A DNA stretch of 64,000 nucleotides from Labilithrix sp. (GTDB lineage: Bacteria; Myxococcota_A; Polyangia; Polyangiales; Polyangiaceae), in the NCBI GenBank assembly GCA_019637195.1, contig JAHBWA010000002.1, positions 102,986 to 166,985 of the forward strand, given 5' to 3'. Both the position numbers and the translations under genes were made by a program. Position 1 is the stretch's first letter, and each line of letters begins with the position of its first letter. The notes beneath the pieces are model-generated. The model was not told the origin of the DNA. It saw nothing but the letters and a program-made list of their open reading frames with translations, and made no database searches. This document shows, piece by piece, positions 48,755-57,712 of this stretch.

Positions 48755-50203
48755 CTAGTCGTTCGTGCCGAGCTTGCGCTCGAGCGCCTCGAGGTGGGCG
48801 CGCACATCGGGATCGGTGGTGCGGAGGTGCTGGACCTTGCGGACCGCGCTCATGACCGTCGTGTGATCGCGGTTGCCGAAGGCGCGACCGAGCTCCGGGA
48901 AGCTGCACTTGAGCCGCTGCTTGCACAGGTACATCGCCACGTGCCGCGCGAACGCGATGCTCTTGTGGCGATCCTTCGAGAGGAGGTCGCTCGTGCGGAG
49001 CTTGAAGTGGTGGCACACGACGCGCTGGATGTCGTCGACGCCGGCCTCGTTCGCGCGCGGGCTCGTCGTCGCCGCGATCTCCTGGCGCGCGAAGTCGAGG
49101 TCGACCAGCCGCCCGAGGAGCGACGACTTCGCCGCGAGGCGGATCAGCGTGCCTTCGAGCTCGCGGACGTTCGAGCGGATCGTCTGAGCGAGGTAGAGGA
49201 CGACCTCGTCGGCGAGGTCGATCTGCTCCATCTGCGCCTTCTTGCGGAGGATGGCCACGCGCGTCTCGAGCTCGGGCCCCTGGATGTCGGCGACGAGGCC
49301 CCAGGAGAAGCGCGAGACGAGGCGCTCTTCCATCCGCTCGAGCTGCTGGGGGTACTTGTCGCTCGTGAAGATGATCTGCTTGTCGGCTTGGTGGAGCGCG
49401 TTGAACGCGTGGAAGAACTCCTCCTGCGTCTGCGTCTTCGAGGCGAGGAACTGGATGTCGTCGATCAGGAGGACGTCGCAGCGCTCGCGGTACCGGCTGC
49501 GGAACTCGCTCATCCGGTTCTCCTGGAGAGCCTGGACGAACTCGTTCACGAACTTCTCGGCCGAGACGTAGAGGATGCGCGACTGCGGCCGCTCCGCGCG
49601 GATGCGGTGCGCCACGGCGTGGACGAGGTGCGTCTTGCCGAGGCCGGTGCCGCCGCACAAAAAGAGCGGGTTGTGGCGAGGACCGACGCCGCCGGCCGCG
49701 CCGATCGCCGCCGCGTGGGCGAGCTGATTGGACGGACCGACGACGAAGTTCGCGAAGGTGTACTTCGGGTTCAGACCCTCGAGCGGCGGTGCGCTCGTCT
49801 TCGCGGTCACCGGACGGCGCGAGACGGGCGGCTCGTCGTTCGCGGAAGGCGCCCCCACGTCGTCGGTCGCGCGGACCGCGTGCGCGCCGTTCGACAGCGT
49901 ACGAGCCCGCCCCTCGGCGGGCTCCCCGCGCGACGATGCCACCGGCCGCTCCAGCTCGCCTCCGACGCTCCACGCGATCTGCATGCTCCACCCCGTTTGG
50001 CTACGCAGGTAATCGAGGAGGGTGGGGAGGAAGTGCTGGTCGACCCACTCGCGGACGAACTCGTCGCGCGCGCGGAGGGACACGACGCCGTCCGTCATGC
50101 CGTCGAACTGAACGCCGGAAAACCACTGCTCGAAGCTCGCGGGCGACTTCGACCGCGTGAAGGCAACAGCCTCGTTCCAGAGCGATTCGTGCTGCATCTC
50201 CAT
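48755..50203 (-). CDS. dnaA: Chromosomal replication initiator protein DnaA
   Basis: 482 residues from ATG 50203 (a second ATG lies six bases inside). Domain I 'ESLWNEAVAFTRSKSPASFEQWF'; variable linker (about 90-140); AAA+ domain with Walker A 'GGTGLGKTHLVHAVAH' near 183 and Walker B 'DVLLIDDIQFL'; C-terminal DNA-binding domain with the signature 'GNRDHTTVMSAVRKV'. It opens oriC and loads the helicase. The usual neighbour dnaN is absent: the IS begins directly after the stop codon. Confidence 0.97.
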   Translation of the reverse strand: MEMQHESLWNEAVAFTRSKSPASFEQWFSGVQFDGMTDGVVSLRARDEFVREWVDQHFLPTLLDYLRSQTGWSMQIAWSVGGELERPVASSRGEPAEGRARTLSNGAHAVRATDDVGAPSANDEPPVSRRPVTAKTSAPPLEGLNPKYTFANFVVGPSNQLAHAAAIGAAGGVGPRHNPLFLCGGTGLGKTHLVHAVAHRIRAERPQSRILYVSAEKFVNEFVQALQENRMSEFRSRYRERCDVLLIDDIQFLASKTQTQEEFFHAFNALHQADKQIIFTSDKYPQQLERMEERLVSRFSWGLVADIQGPELETRVAILRKKAQMEQIDLADEVVLYLAQTIRSNVRELEGTLIRLAAKSSLLGRLVDLDFARQEIAATTSPRANEAGVDDIQRVVCHHFKLRTSDLLSKDRHKSIAFARHVAMYLCKQRLKCSFPELGRAFGNRDHTTVMSAVRKVQHLRTTDPDVRAHLEALERKLGTND

Positions 50204-50332
50204 CCGTTCCAGCGAATGAAAACCCTTGGGCGCCTACCCGGCGCCCTGACTTCCGTTCCAACTCAACCCGTCAAACGTCGATCCGCGTCGCGGACGTCAG
50301 CTCGGGCCGGCCCCACCCGTTCTCACAAGTTC

Positions 50333-50348
50333 TCCACAGAGGTGTGGA
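50333..50348. promoter_or_regulatory. Inverted DnaA-box-like pair TCCACA-N4-TGTGGA
   Basis: Two box cores face each other with a four-base spacer, 130 bp upstream of the dnaA start. This could serve both origin binding and autoregulation of dnaA. Confidence 0.45.
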
Positions 50349-50891
50349 CACTGCCATCGCAAGATCGACCGCTCGGTCGTGGACAGGTCCGACATCTGGG
50401 CGAACACTTCTCCGGACAAAGGTATGCCGTCCGTGGTCGCAGCGCAGGACGCGAGGGCCGGCGCCGAGATCGGACGGGACACGTTGCAACTTCCCGACAC
50501 CACGGACGATCGAGGATGAGTGCTCCGTAAGTTCCACCTGCGTCCGAAGTGCCGAAGCACCACGCCGCAGGGTCGGAGCGCTGATCGCCGACCTCCCGCC
50601 GTGACGGAAAGATGGAGCTAGCACCGTCTGCGAACGCTCGTCATGTCCATTGTTTCGAAAGGCCACAACTCTTCTAAACAACTCAACTTTATTCCTTGTA
50701 AACCGCCGTCAAAATGAAGGCGGTGCGCATGCAAATTCGCGGAGGCGTCATAAGTCCACGACGTCTCTCCGTAATCAGAGCGTTGCTTGGACGACGCACT
50801 TGGAGCCGGCCGGTTTTGCCGCGCTTCTGGGTGTCAAGAGTCGACGATCTGCCGTGATTTTCAGGCAACCCGCGTAGGGCAACCGATCACG

Positions 50892-50904
50892 TTTTCGCCG
50901 AAAA
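50892..50904. promoter_or_regulatory. Palindrome TTTTCG-C-CGAAAA upstream of the barrel gene
   Basis: A 13-base near-perfect palindrome 41 bp before the GTG at 50945; AT-rich arms in GC-rich DNA suggest an operator. Confidence 0.4.
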
Positions 50905-50944
50905 GTTGTCCTGAGGCATCGGGGCTTGGTTAGGGTGCCCGTCG

Positions 50945-51961
50945 GTGCGACTCACTTCGCGACAAGGGCTCCGACGGCGCTTCACCGCCCGCGTCCTTTC
51001 GGGGCTCGTCGCCCTCGCCGGGGCCCTGCCGACCGCGACCGCGCACGCCGAGCCGTCCTCGACGTCGATCGAGCAAGGCTACGACCTCGGCGAGGTGCAG
51101 CATCCTCGCTCGGTCGCGCTGGCCGGCGCGCAACAAGTGTGGGGCGGCTCGACGACGGCCGTGTTCGTCAACCCGGCCAACCTCGCGCTCTACCGGGTCT
51201 ACCACCTCGAAGGGCTCGCCGCGTTCAGCCCCGAGGCAGGGCGGCAGAGCTACGGCGGCGCGGTCGTCGACTCGAGCACGAGCCGGCTGGCAGGCGGCTT
51301 CGGGGGTACGTGGTCGCAGATGGATCCCGACGGGGTCCGCCGGCAGTGGACCGACCTCCGGCTGTCGCTCGCCTACCCGCTGGGCGATCGCTTCCACCTC
51401 GGCATGACCGGCCGCTACATGCGCGTGAACCAGGGCACGGCCCGCGGACCGTTCGGCGCGAGCCTCGCGTCGGACGGGACCTCGTCCGAGCCCATCGTCA
51501 ACGAGTTCACGTTCGACGCCGGCGCCGCGATCGCGATCACCGAGCAGCTTCGCTTCGCGATCAGCGGGCGCAACCTCACAGCGCCCGGGACGAGCCTCTT
51601 GCCCGTCGCCGTCGCCGGCGGGCTCGGCTGGTCGAACCGGACCGTCTCGGCGGAGGCGAACACGCTCGTCGACTTCACGACGTTCGGCAGCGCGCGGATG
51701 CGCATGATGGCCGGCGCGGAGATCCTCCTCGCCGATCGCATCCCGCTGCGCGCGGGCTACCGCTACGACGCAGGGATGAGGACGCACGCGGTCGGCCTCG
51801 GCGCCGGCTACGTCGATCGTCGATTCTCGATCGAGGTCGGCGGGCGTCGCGACGTCGTCGCCGACCACCCGTCGACCATGATCTCTGTGGGGCTCCGCTT
51901 CTTCATCGACTCGAACGGCGCGACCGGCGGCGGCGGCGGCGACTCGGGCGACGGCTTCTAG
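50945..51961 (+). CDS. Outer-membrane beta-barrel protein (PorV/FadL-like pattern)
   Basis: 338 residues from GTG 50945 with signal peptide ending 'PTATAHAEPS'. Typical opening 'GYDLGEVQHPRSVALAGAQQVWGGSTTAVFVNPANLALY', as in PorV/OMPP1-like barrels, then alternating strands ('FTFDAGAAIAITEQLRFAISGRNL', 'RMRMMAGAEILLADRIPLRAGYRYD'). It ends with a Gly/Asp tail rather than an aromatic residue. Likely an outer-membrane channel or assembly factor. Its stop overlaps the convergent gene by 4 bp. Confidence 0.85.
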   Translation: MRLTSRQGLRRRFTARVLSGLVALAGALPTATAHAEPSSTSIEQGYDLGEVQHPRSVALAGAQQVWGGSTTAVFVNPANLALYRVYHLEGLAAFSPEAGRQSYGGAVVDSSTSRLAGGFGGTWSQMDPDGVRRQWTDLRLSLAYPLGDRFHLGMTGRYMRVNQGTARGPFGASLASDGTSSEPIVNEFTFDAGAAIAITEQLRFAISGRNLTAPGTSLLPVAVAGGLGWSNRTVSAEANTLVDFTTFGSARMRMMAGAEILLADRIPLRAGYRYDAGMRTHAVGLGAGYVDRRFSIEVGGRRDVVADHPSTMISVGLRFFIDSNGATGGGGGDSGDGF

Positions 51962-52902
51962 CGGGTCGGCGGATCGCTCCAGAGACGCACGCAGAGATCG
52001 TCGGTCGCGTGGCGGACCGCGAGCACCGGCGCGATCGTCTCCGCGCGAGAGGCGTCCGGCGGCCGCGGCAGGAGGCGGACCGCGAGCAGGTGGGCGTCGG
52101 CGTCCGGACCGCAGAGCTTCGCCTCGACGCGGGCGAGCGGCGCCGCGGAGGACGCCGCGGTCGCGACGAGGCGACCGAGCGTGAGCGGCGTGCCGCGCGA
52201 AGCGCCGAGGCGGACCACGACGGACGCCGCGCCGGAGGCGTCCTCGGCCGCGTCGACGAGCGCGCGGATCCGGAGCGCCGCCATGTTGCCGCGCGCGAAC
52301 GCGCGGGAGAGCGCCTCGGCGTCGAGGCTCACGACGATCCCGGCCATCGTCTCGCGCCCGAGCAGGGCGTGGGCGTCACGCGGGCGCCGCGACACGCGCT
52401 CGATCGCCACGGCTTCGCCGTCGTCGTCGTCCGGCGGCTCGAGCTCGCCGTCCCCGACGGAGATCAGGCGCGCGTCGATCGCGCGCGGGCCGGGCGCCCC
52501 GAAGGCGACGTGGAAGCGGAGCGCCTCGCCCTTCCACTCGCCGCGCGGGAGGTTGACGTCCTCGACGACGGCGACGACCTTGCCGTGGGTCGTCAGCTTC
52601 ACGCGCGCGACGCTCGGCAGGATCGCGAGCGGCGGAGGGGGCGGCGGCGGCGGCGGTGGCCGCTTCGGCGCAGGAGCGGTCCGACGGGCGGGCTTGGAAG
52701 ACGCCTTCGCCGGCGGAGCCCCAGGAGACCTGGCGGACGGCGGCGCGCTCGGCTTGGCCGGTGCGCCCTTCGCCGGCGGGGTCGAGCTCGGCTTACCGCT
52801 GGGCGCGGACCGCGGAGGCGCGGCGAGCGCGAGCGCAGACATCACGGAGGCCGCCCCGACCAGCACCGCCACGGCAAGACCTCGCCGTGCGGCGGTCCTC
52901 AA
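51958..52902 (-). CDS. Exported proline-rich protein, unknown function
   Basis: 314 residues from a TTG at 52902 that overlaps the upstream stop (TTGA, 4 bp). N-terminal signal 'GLAVAVLVGAASVMSALALAA', a Pro/Ala/Lys-rich linker including a run of ten prolines, then a beta-rich domain (about 100-310) with 'RVKLTTHGKVVAVVEDVNLPRGEW' and 'LCGPDADAHLLAVRLLPRPP'. No family recognised. Coupled to the 482-residue gene and to miaE. Confidence 0.7.
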   Translation of the reverse strand: MRTAARRGLAVAVLVGAASVMSALALAAPPRSAPSGKPSSTPPAKGAPAKPSAPPSARSPGAPPAKASSKPARRTAPAPKRPPPPPPPPPPLAILPSVARVKLTTHGKVVAVVEDVNLPRGEWKGEALRFHVAFGAPGPRAIDARLISVGDGELEPPDDDDGEAVAIERVSRRPRDAHALLGRETMAGIVVSLDAEALSRAFARGNMAALRIRALVDAAEDASGAASVVVRLGASRGTPLTLGRLVATAASSAAPLARVEAKLCGPDADAHLLAVRLLPRPPDASRAETIAPVLAVRHATDDLCVRLWSDPPTR

Positions 52903-54347
52903 CCGAGCGCCTCCTCGAAGCTCCGTGCGATGTCGCGGGTGACCTCCGCGTCCGGCACGTCCCCCTGCCAGGGGGGGCCCGCCCCGATGCTCGCGAGGTG
53001 CGCCCCCGCGCGCGGGTTGTCGAACCAGTCCTCGTCGAACCGATCGACCAGGCCGCGAGCGACACCGTGGGTGCGGACCGCCGCGACGAAGCGCGCCGGC
53101 GCGTCGACGCGCGCGCTCCCCGCGAAGCCGCCGAGCGCCCACGCCGCGGCGAGGTCGCGCGGGAGCGGAGCGCCGAAGAGACGCGCGGTCAGCTCCTCGA
53201 GCTCGTCTTCGCGGACCGGATCGCGCACGCCCGCGAGGAGCGTCGCGGCGCTCGTGCGCAGCGTCGCGAAGAGGACCCGCGCGAGGGCGCGAGCGTGCGC
53301 GTCGGCGCCGCGCGCGGGCAAGCCGAGCTTGCGCTTCGCGAACGGGCGCCCCGCGACCGCGGCGGCGAGCGCGCCGCCGACGACGAACGCCTCGACCGGA
53401 TACGGATCCCGCGCGAGCGCGAACGGGAGCGAGCGAGCGACCGCGCCGAGGCGGAGGGCGAAGCCCCACTGGTGGGCCGCGCGGAGGAAGCTCGCGCCCC
53501 CGCGCGCCGTCGGGAGCTTCGCCACGCGCGGCGCGCGGGGAGCGAGCTCGCGGAAGACGTCCTCGAGCCAGCGCGCGCCGAGGCGAGCCGGCCAGCCCTC
53601 CTCGGCGTCCCGCGCGAACCCGTCGGCGACGAACGCGGCGGCGCTCCCCGCCGGCGTCCCCGCGCGGACGGGCGCGCCGCGACGCCGGGCGTCCTTGTGG
53701 AGCTCGCGGGCGAGCGGCTCGGTGGCGTCGAGGACTGCGCGCGCGAGCGCCTCGAGATCGGAGGCGCCTCGATCCGTCGCGAGCGCCCACGGGTGGTCGA
53801 GCCCGAGCCGTCGGGCAGCCTCGAAGCGACGCGCGCGGAGCTCCTTGCGCACGGCGGCGACGGGCGCGGCGAGCTCGGCCAGGCGCCCGAGCGCGACGTC
53901 GGCGGCGTTCGCGCTCGGCGCCTCGATCAACGCGCGGCGCGCCTCGTCGAAGGTCGCGGCGGGCCCCTCGTCGAGGACGGGCCCCCGGTCGCTCGCGAGC
54001 GCGCGATCGCGCGCCCTCGGCGACGCGAGCGCCGGATCCGGCGCGTGGAGCGCGTCGGCCTCGTCGAGGCCGAGCTCCCACGCGACGCGGACCTGCAAGA
54101 GCTCGTGGACCCAGCGGAGGAGCGCGTCGCGATGCGGCGCGTGGAGCGGACCGGGTTCGAGCGCGCGGAGCGCCGCGAACATCGACTGACCGGCGACGTC
54201 GCGCAGCGGACCGAAGACGTCGCGCGCGCGAGCCTCCTCGCGGCCCTCCCGCGTCGCGAGCTCTGCGCGCCCCCGCTCGACGGCGCGCGCAGCGTCCGCG
54301 ACGCGGCGATCGACCGCGGAGGGATCGATCGGCCCCTCGATCGTCAT
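52899..54347 (-). CDS. Large hypothetical protein of the MiaE operon
   Basis: 482 residues from ATG 54347, overlapping the miaE stop by 4 bp. Ala/Arg-rich and largely helical ('RHDALLRWVHELLQVRVAWELG'-like segments), no signal peptide, no enzyme motif recognised. One possible hydrophobic helix near 330 ('AFVVGGALAAAVAG'). Its position between MiaE and an exported protein is the only clue. Confidence 0.68.
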   Translation of the reverse strand: MTIEGPIDPSAVDRRVADAARAVERGRAELATREGREEARARDVFGPLRDVAGQSMFAALRALEPGPLHAPHRDALLRWVHELLQVRVAWELGLDEADALHAPDPALASPRARDRALASDRGPVLDEGPAATFDEARRALIEAPSANAADVALGRLAELAAPVAAVRKELRARRFEAARRLGLDHPWALATDRGASDLEALARAVLDATEPLARELHKDARRRGAPVRAGTPAGSAAAFVADGFARDAEEGWPARLGARWLEDVFRELAPRAPRVAKLPTARGGASFLRAAHQWGFALRLGAVARSLPFALARDPYPVEAFVVGGALAAAVAGRPFAKRKLGLPARGADAHARALARVLFATLRTSAATLLAGVRDPVREDELEELTARLFGAPLPRDLAAAWALGGFAGSARVDAPARFVAAVRTHGVARGLVDRFDEDWFDNPRAGAHLASIGAGPPWQGDVPDAEVTRDIARSFEEALG

Positions 54348-54952
54348 CCGTGCACCGTCCCGCGCGCGGAGCGCTCCGCGAGCGAGCGCACGATGCGCGC
54401 CTCGGCCTCGGCCAGGCGCTCGAGGCGCGGCTCGACGAGGTCCGCGAGCGAGCCCGCCGCGCTCGAGGCGAGATCGACGTAGTCGCGGTAGTGACGCGCC
54501 TCGCAGGCGAACAGCTCCTCGTAGAACGCGCGGAGGTCCGCGGGGCAGCTCGAGGGCAGCGCAGCGATGAGGAGCTTGAAGCGCTCGCACGAGCGCGCCT
54601 CGATGAGCGCGCCGACGAGCAGGCGGTCGACGACGAGCGGCAGCTCCGTCGCGGGGAGCGCGTTCATCGCCCGGCGGAGCTCGGCGGCGTAGTCGTCGAC
54701 CGGTGGCGGTCCGAGGCGGAGCCCGCGCGCCTCGAGGAAGTCGACCACCCGCTGGAAGTGCTCGAGCTCCTCGCGCGCGATGTCGGTGAGCGCGCGGACG
54801 AGGCCGAGATCGCTCGAGTGACGGACCACCAGCGAGAGCGCGTTCGTGGCGGCCTTCATCTCGCAGTGCGCGTGGTCGATCAGCACCGCGTCGAGGTCCA
54901 TGACGGCGCTCGTCGCCCAGGCAGCGTCGGTCGAGGCGCGGAGGCAGAACAT
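54344..54952 (-). CDS. miaE: tRNA 2-methylthio-isopentenyladenosine hydroxylase (MiaE-like)
   Basis: 202 residues. Diiron ferritin-like fold with carboxylate/histidine ligands in 'DHAHCEMKAATNAL', 'REELEHFQRVVDF', 'EARSCERF' and 'FACEARHYRDYVDLA' (E-x2-H pairs). It hydroxylates the isopentenyl group of modified A37 in tRNA, an oxygen-dependent reaction. First gene of a translationally coupled set with the two downstream genes. Confidence 0.93.
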   Translation of the reverse strand: MFCLRASTDAAWATSAVMDLDAVLIDHAHCEMKAATNALSLVVRHSSDLGLVRALTDIAREELEHFQRVVDFLEARGLRLGPPPVDDYAAELRRAMNALPATELPLVVDRLLVGALIEARSCERFKLLIAALPSSCPADLRAFYEELFACEARHYRDYVDLASSAAGSLADLVEPRLERLAEAEARIVRSLAERSARGTVHG

Positions 54953-54977
54953 CCGCTCGAGGGGATAGCACGACGAC

Positions 54978-55068
54978 GCGCGCGCGCCGTAGCCGCTCGC
55001 GCCGGCTCTTCGCGCCGCGCGGGCCGACGGCGTGCAGAGCGGCGCGCGCGCCGTAGCCGCTCGCGCCG
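54978..55068. repeat. Perfect 27-bp direct repeat
   Basis: GCGCGCGCGCCGTAGCCGCT plus CGCGCCG at 54978-55004 and again at 55042-55068, 64 bp apart, in the short gap between miaE and the membrane protein gene. Confidence 0.8.
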
Positions 55069-55090
55069 AGCTCCTCGCGCCTCGTGGCCC

Positions 55091-55693
55091 TCAACCGCCG
55101 CCGGAATCTGCCTCGGTCCGGTCGGATACGGCGCCGGAGCCGCCGGGCGGGCGGGGCCGCCGCGAAGCGCCGAAGCGCCCGCCCCAGGCCGCGAAGCCCA
55201 CGGCGACGCCGAAGGTCACCGCCGCGGCCACGAGCGTCGCGACCGTGAAGCCCCCCCACGCGATCGCGCTCGCGACGAGCGCGGTCATCGCCCCCGACAC
55301 CGCGGCCACGCGCGCGGGCTGCGCGCCCGAGCCGAAGCGCCCGACGACCACGCCACCGCCGAACGCCGCGAGCGCGAGCCCGAGCACGCTGGGGAGCGCG
55401 ACCGTCGCCATCAGGCGCGCGCGTTCGCCTGCGGACATCGCGGAGAGCGCGAGATCGATCGCGTCGCGCGACGCGTCCTCGCCGAAGCGGGCCGCCATGA
55501 CGCGCGCCGAGACCGCTCCCGCGACGTACGCGAGCGGGAGCCAGCCGGCGAAGATCGCGACCGTCCCGAAGCCGGCCCAGTGCCAGGGGGGCCGCGTCTC
55601 GTCCTCACCCTCGCCGCCCGGGTCCGCGGAGCCTCCAGCGCCGGCGGGCGTCGGCGGCGGATCGTTCGAGAGGACGGGGAGGTGACGGCGCAC
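55091..55693 (-). CDS. Multi-pass membrane protein, unknown function
   Basis: 200 residues. A Pro/Gly-rich N-terminal tail (about 35) precedes four hydrophobic segments ('FGTVAIFAGWLPLAYVAGAV', 'TVALPSVLGLALAAFGGGV', 'VSGAMTALVASAIAWGGFTV', 'LVAAAVTFGVAVGFAAWGG'). No family recognised. It is divergent from the thioesterase gene at 55734. Confidence 0.72.
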   Translation of the reverse strand: MRRHLPVLSNDPPPTPAGAGGSADPGGEGEDETRPPWHWAGFGTVAIFAGWLPLAYVAGAVSARVMAARFGEDASRDAIDLALSAMSAGERARLMATVALPSVLGLALAAFGGGVVVGRFGSGAQPARVAAVSGAMTALVASAIAWGGFTVATLVAAAVTFGVAVGFAAWGGRFGASRRPRPPGGSGAVSDRTEADSGGG

Positions 55694-55733
55694 GGCGCCC
55701 CCAGCTTACCGCGCGGTGTGCTAAGCGCGAGGC

Positions 55734-56183
55734 GTGAGCGCGACCTTCGCCGAGATCGATCCGCGGAAGAGCACGAGCGCCATGGATCTGCGCGTCCGCT
55801 TCTGCGAGACCGACCTCATGGGCATCGTCCACCACGGCTCGTACCTCGTGTACTTCGAGGCGGGCCGCGTCGAGTGGCTCCGCCGCCGCGGCGTCACGTA
55901 CGCCGAGTGGGCGAGCCGGGGCGTCCACCTCCCCGTGGTCGAGGCGCACGTGAGCTACAAGGCCCCCTCGCGCTTCGACGATCTCCTCGTCGTCGAGACC
56001 ACGCTCGCCGAGCTGCGCGCGGTGTCGATGAAGTTCGCGTACGTCATCCGCCGCGGCGCGACCGCGATCGCCGAAGGCTGGACGCGCCTCGGCTGCATCG
56101 ACGACACGCACAAGCTCCTCCGTATCCCGGAGCACATGCGCGACGTCCTGCTCGCGGCCGAGCTCGACGCCGGCGACTCCTAG
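55734..56183 (+). CDS. Acyl-CoA thioesterase, YbgC/4HBT family
   Basis: 149 residues from GTG 55734. Hot-dog fold with catalytic Asp in 'VRFCETDLMGIVHHGSYLVYFEAGRVEWL', the YbgC/4-hydroxybenzoyl-CoA thioesterase signature (D-x-x-G-x-x-H-x-x-x-Y). It hydrolyses an acyl-CoA; substrate unknown. Convergent with the kinase gene, overlapping by 4 bp. Confidence 0.92.
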   Translation: MSATFAEIDPRKSTSAMDLRVRFCETDLMGIVHHGSYLVYFEAGRVEWLRRRGVTYAEWASRGVHLPVVEAHVSYKAPSRFDDLLVVETTLAELRAVSMKFAYVIRRGATAIAEGWTRLGCIDDTHKLLRIPEHMRDVLLAAELDAGDS

Positions 56184-57616
56184 CCCGACGCGTGCGGGGG
56201 AGCCGCCCGGTTGCACGCGCCCTGGATAGCCGCGTACGAGAACGCGAACAGCACCGTCAGGACGAAGAGGATGATCGTCACCACGACGACCGGGCTCGAT
56301 CCGTCGGCGCGGGCGGGGTTCCGGCGCGGCCGCTGTCCGGGCGGCAACGATCCCGGCGGCGGGCTCGCCGCGTACGGCGCGACCACGCGTGGCGGGCTCG
56401 CCGGCGGCGACGTGCCCGGCGGCGGGCTCGCCGGCGGCGACGTGCCCGGCGGCGGGCTCGCGAAGAGCGCGGATGGCGCGAGCTGCCCGGGTGGACGCGT
56501 GCCGATCGGCGGGCTCGCCGCGATCGCCCCCACGCTCGCGCTCGCGCGCGAGAGCGGCGTCAGCAGGGCCGTCGCGGCGCCGTGAGGAGCGACCGCGGGC
56601 GGCTTCATCGTCGATCCGGCCGACGCGCTCGTCCGCGCCGCGACGAGCGCGTCCCAGAGCTCCATGACCGACGGGAACCGACTCTCGGGATCGAGCGCGA
56701 GCGCACGCTGGCAGACCGCCTCGATCTCGTCGGGGACGTTGGCGCCGCGCGAGCGCGGTGTGGGCCGACGATCGGGATCGGTCGCGGCCTTCATGATCCC
56801 CACGACGTCGCGATCGTCGATCGGGCTTCGATCGGTGAGGAGCTCGGTGAGGACGAGCGCGAGCGCGTAGACGTCCGTCGCGAGCCCCGTCGCGCCCCGC
56901 CGCGGCTCGAGCTGCTCCGGCGCCGCGTAGAGCCAGGTGAACGACGCGAACGTCCCCTTCGTCCCGACGGACTCGCCGTCCTGCATGATCTTGGCGATCC
57001 CGAAGTCGAGGACCTTCAGCTGCGGCCCGGGCCGGCCCGGCGGCGACGCGAGGAGGAAGACGTTCGCGGGCTTGACGTCGCGGTGCGCCACCTTCTGCTG
57101 GTGCGCGGCGGCGAGGCCGTCGACGATGGGCTCGATGATGGCGAGCGCCTCGTCGAGCGATCTCCCGCGCGCCCCTCGTCGCTGCCGCTCGGCCAGATCT
57201 TCGGCGAGCGAGCGTCCTTCGAGCCACTCGAGGACCATGAACGGCGCCCAGGCCCCCGAGGGCATCGTCGCCGCGCCGAAGTCGAGCGCGCGGACGATGT
57301 GGAGCGACGACTGCGAGAGCGTGTAGAGCAGCCGCGCCTCGGCGCGGAACTTCTCGAGGACGAGCGCGTTGATCCGGACGTCGCCGCCGTCGAGCCCCTT
57401 CAGGACCTTGATGGCGATCGGCTGGTCCAGCGACAGGTGCCGGCCGCGATAGACGACCCCGAAGCCGCCCTCGCCGACGACCTCGTCGACCCGGTACTGC
57501 CCGTCGAGCAGCGTGCCCGAGAGCCCGAACGGGTCCTGGAGGAGGGCGCCCTGGTCCACGCTCCAGTGTCTTAGCCCAGGGCGTGGGCCTTGGCCCAGGG
57601 CGTGGGCCTCGTTCAC
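56180..57616 (-). CDS. Hanks-type Ser/Thr protein kinase, membrane-anchored
   Basis: 478 residues. Kinase domain about 40-310: glycine loop 'VVGEGGFGVVYRGRHL', Lys in 'IAIKVLKG', catalytic 'AHRDVKPANVF' (near 175), 'VLDFGIAKI', and 'YAAPEQLEP'. Then a Pro-rich linker containing tandem 'PPGTSPPASP' units encoded by an exact 30-bp duplication near 56400-56460, and a C-terminal membrane helix ('VVVVTIILFVLTVLFAFSYAAI'). No extracellular sensor domain is visible beyond it, so the anchor probably just localises the kinase. Confidence 0.94.
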   Translation of the reverse strand: MNEAHALGQGPRPGLRHWSVDQGALLQDPFGLSGTLLDGQYRVDEVVGEGGFGVVYRGRHLSLDQPIAIKVLKGLDGGDVRINALVLEKFRAEARLLYTLSQSSLHIVRALDFGAATMPSGAWAPFMVLEWLEGRSLAEDLAERQRRGARGRSLDEALAIIEPIVDGLAAAHQQKVAHRDVKPANVFLLASPPGRPGPQLKVLDFGIAKIMQDGESVGTKGTFASFTWLYAAPEQLEPRRGATGLATDVYALALVLTELLTDRSPIDDRDVVGIMKAATDPDRRPTPRSRGANVPDEIEAVCQRALALDPESRFPSVMELWDALVAARTSASAGSTMKPPAVAPHGAATALLTPLSRASASVGAIAASPPIGTRPPGQLAPSALFASPPPGTSPPASPPPGTSPPASPPRVVAPYAASPPPGSLPPGQRPRRNPARADGSSPVVVVTIILFVLTVLFAFSYAAIQGACNRAAPPHASG

Positions 57617-57712
57617 CGGAACCGCGCAGGATCATCCCCCTCGCCGCGCGGCTTGCGGTACGCTGTCGACCCGGCGCGCTTGTCGTCTCGACCGGCGGCG
57701 GTTTTGTTCCCC

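Larger units (their letters stand above)
50204..50944. other. oriC: Candidate replication origin next to dnaA
   Basis: A 741-bp gap without a gene, divergent between dnaA and an outer-membrane protein gene. It has a markedly AT-rich segment at about 50655-50720 (e.g. CTCAACTTTATTCCTTGTAA), unusual for this genome, and DnaA-box-like sites: TTCTCCACA at 50330-50338 (one mismatch to TTATCCACA) and TGTGGACAC at 50343-50351. The number of good boxes is low, so this is a candidate only; dnaA promoters must also lie here. Confidence 0.5.

Noticed and set aside
54350..57574. A 1074-residue plus-strand frame
   Set aside because: Shadow over miaE, the membrane protein, the thioesterase and the kinase; it cannot coexist with four well-supported genes.
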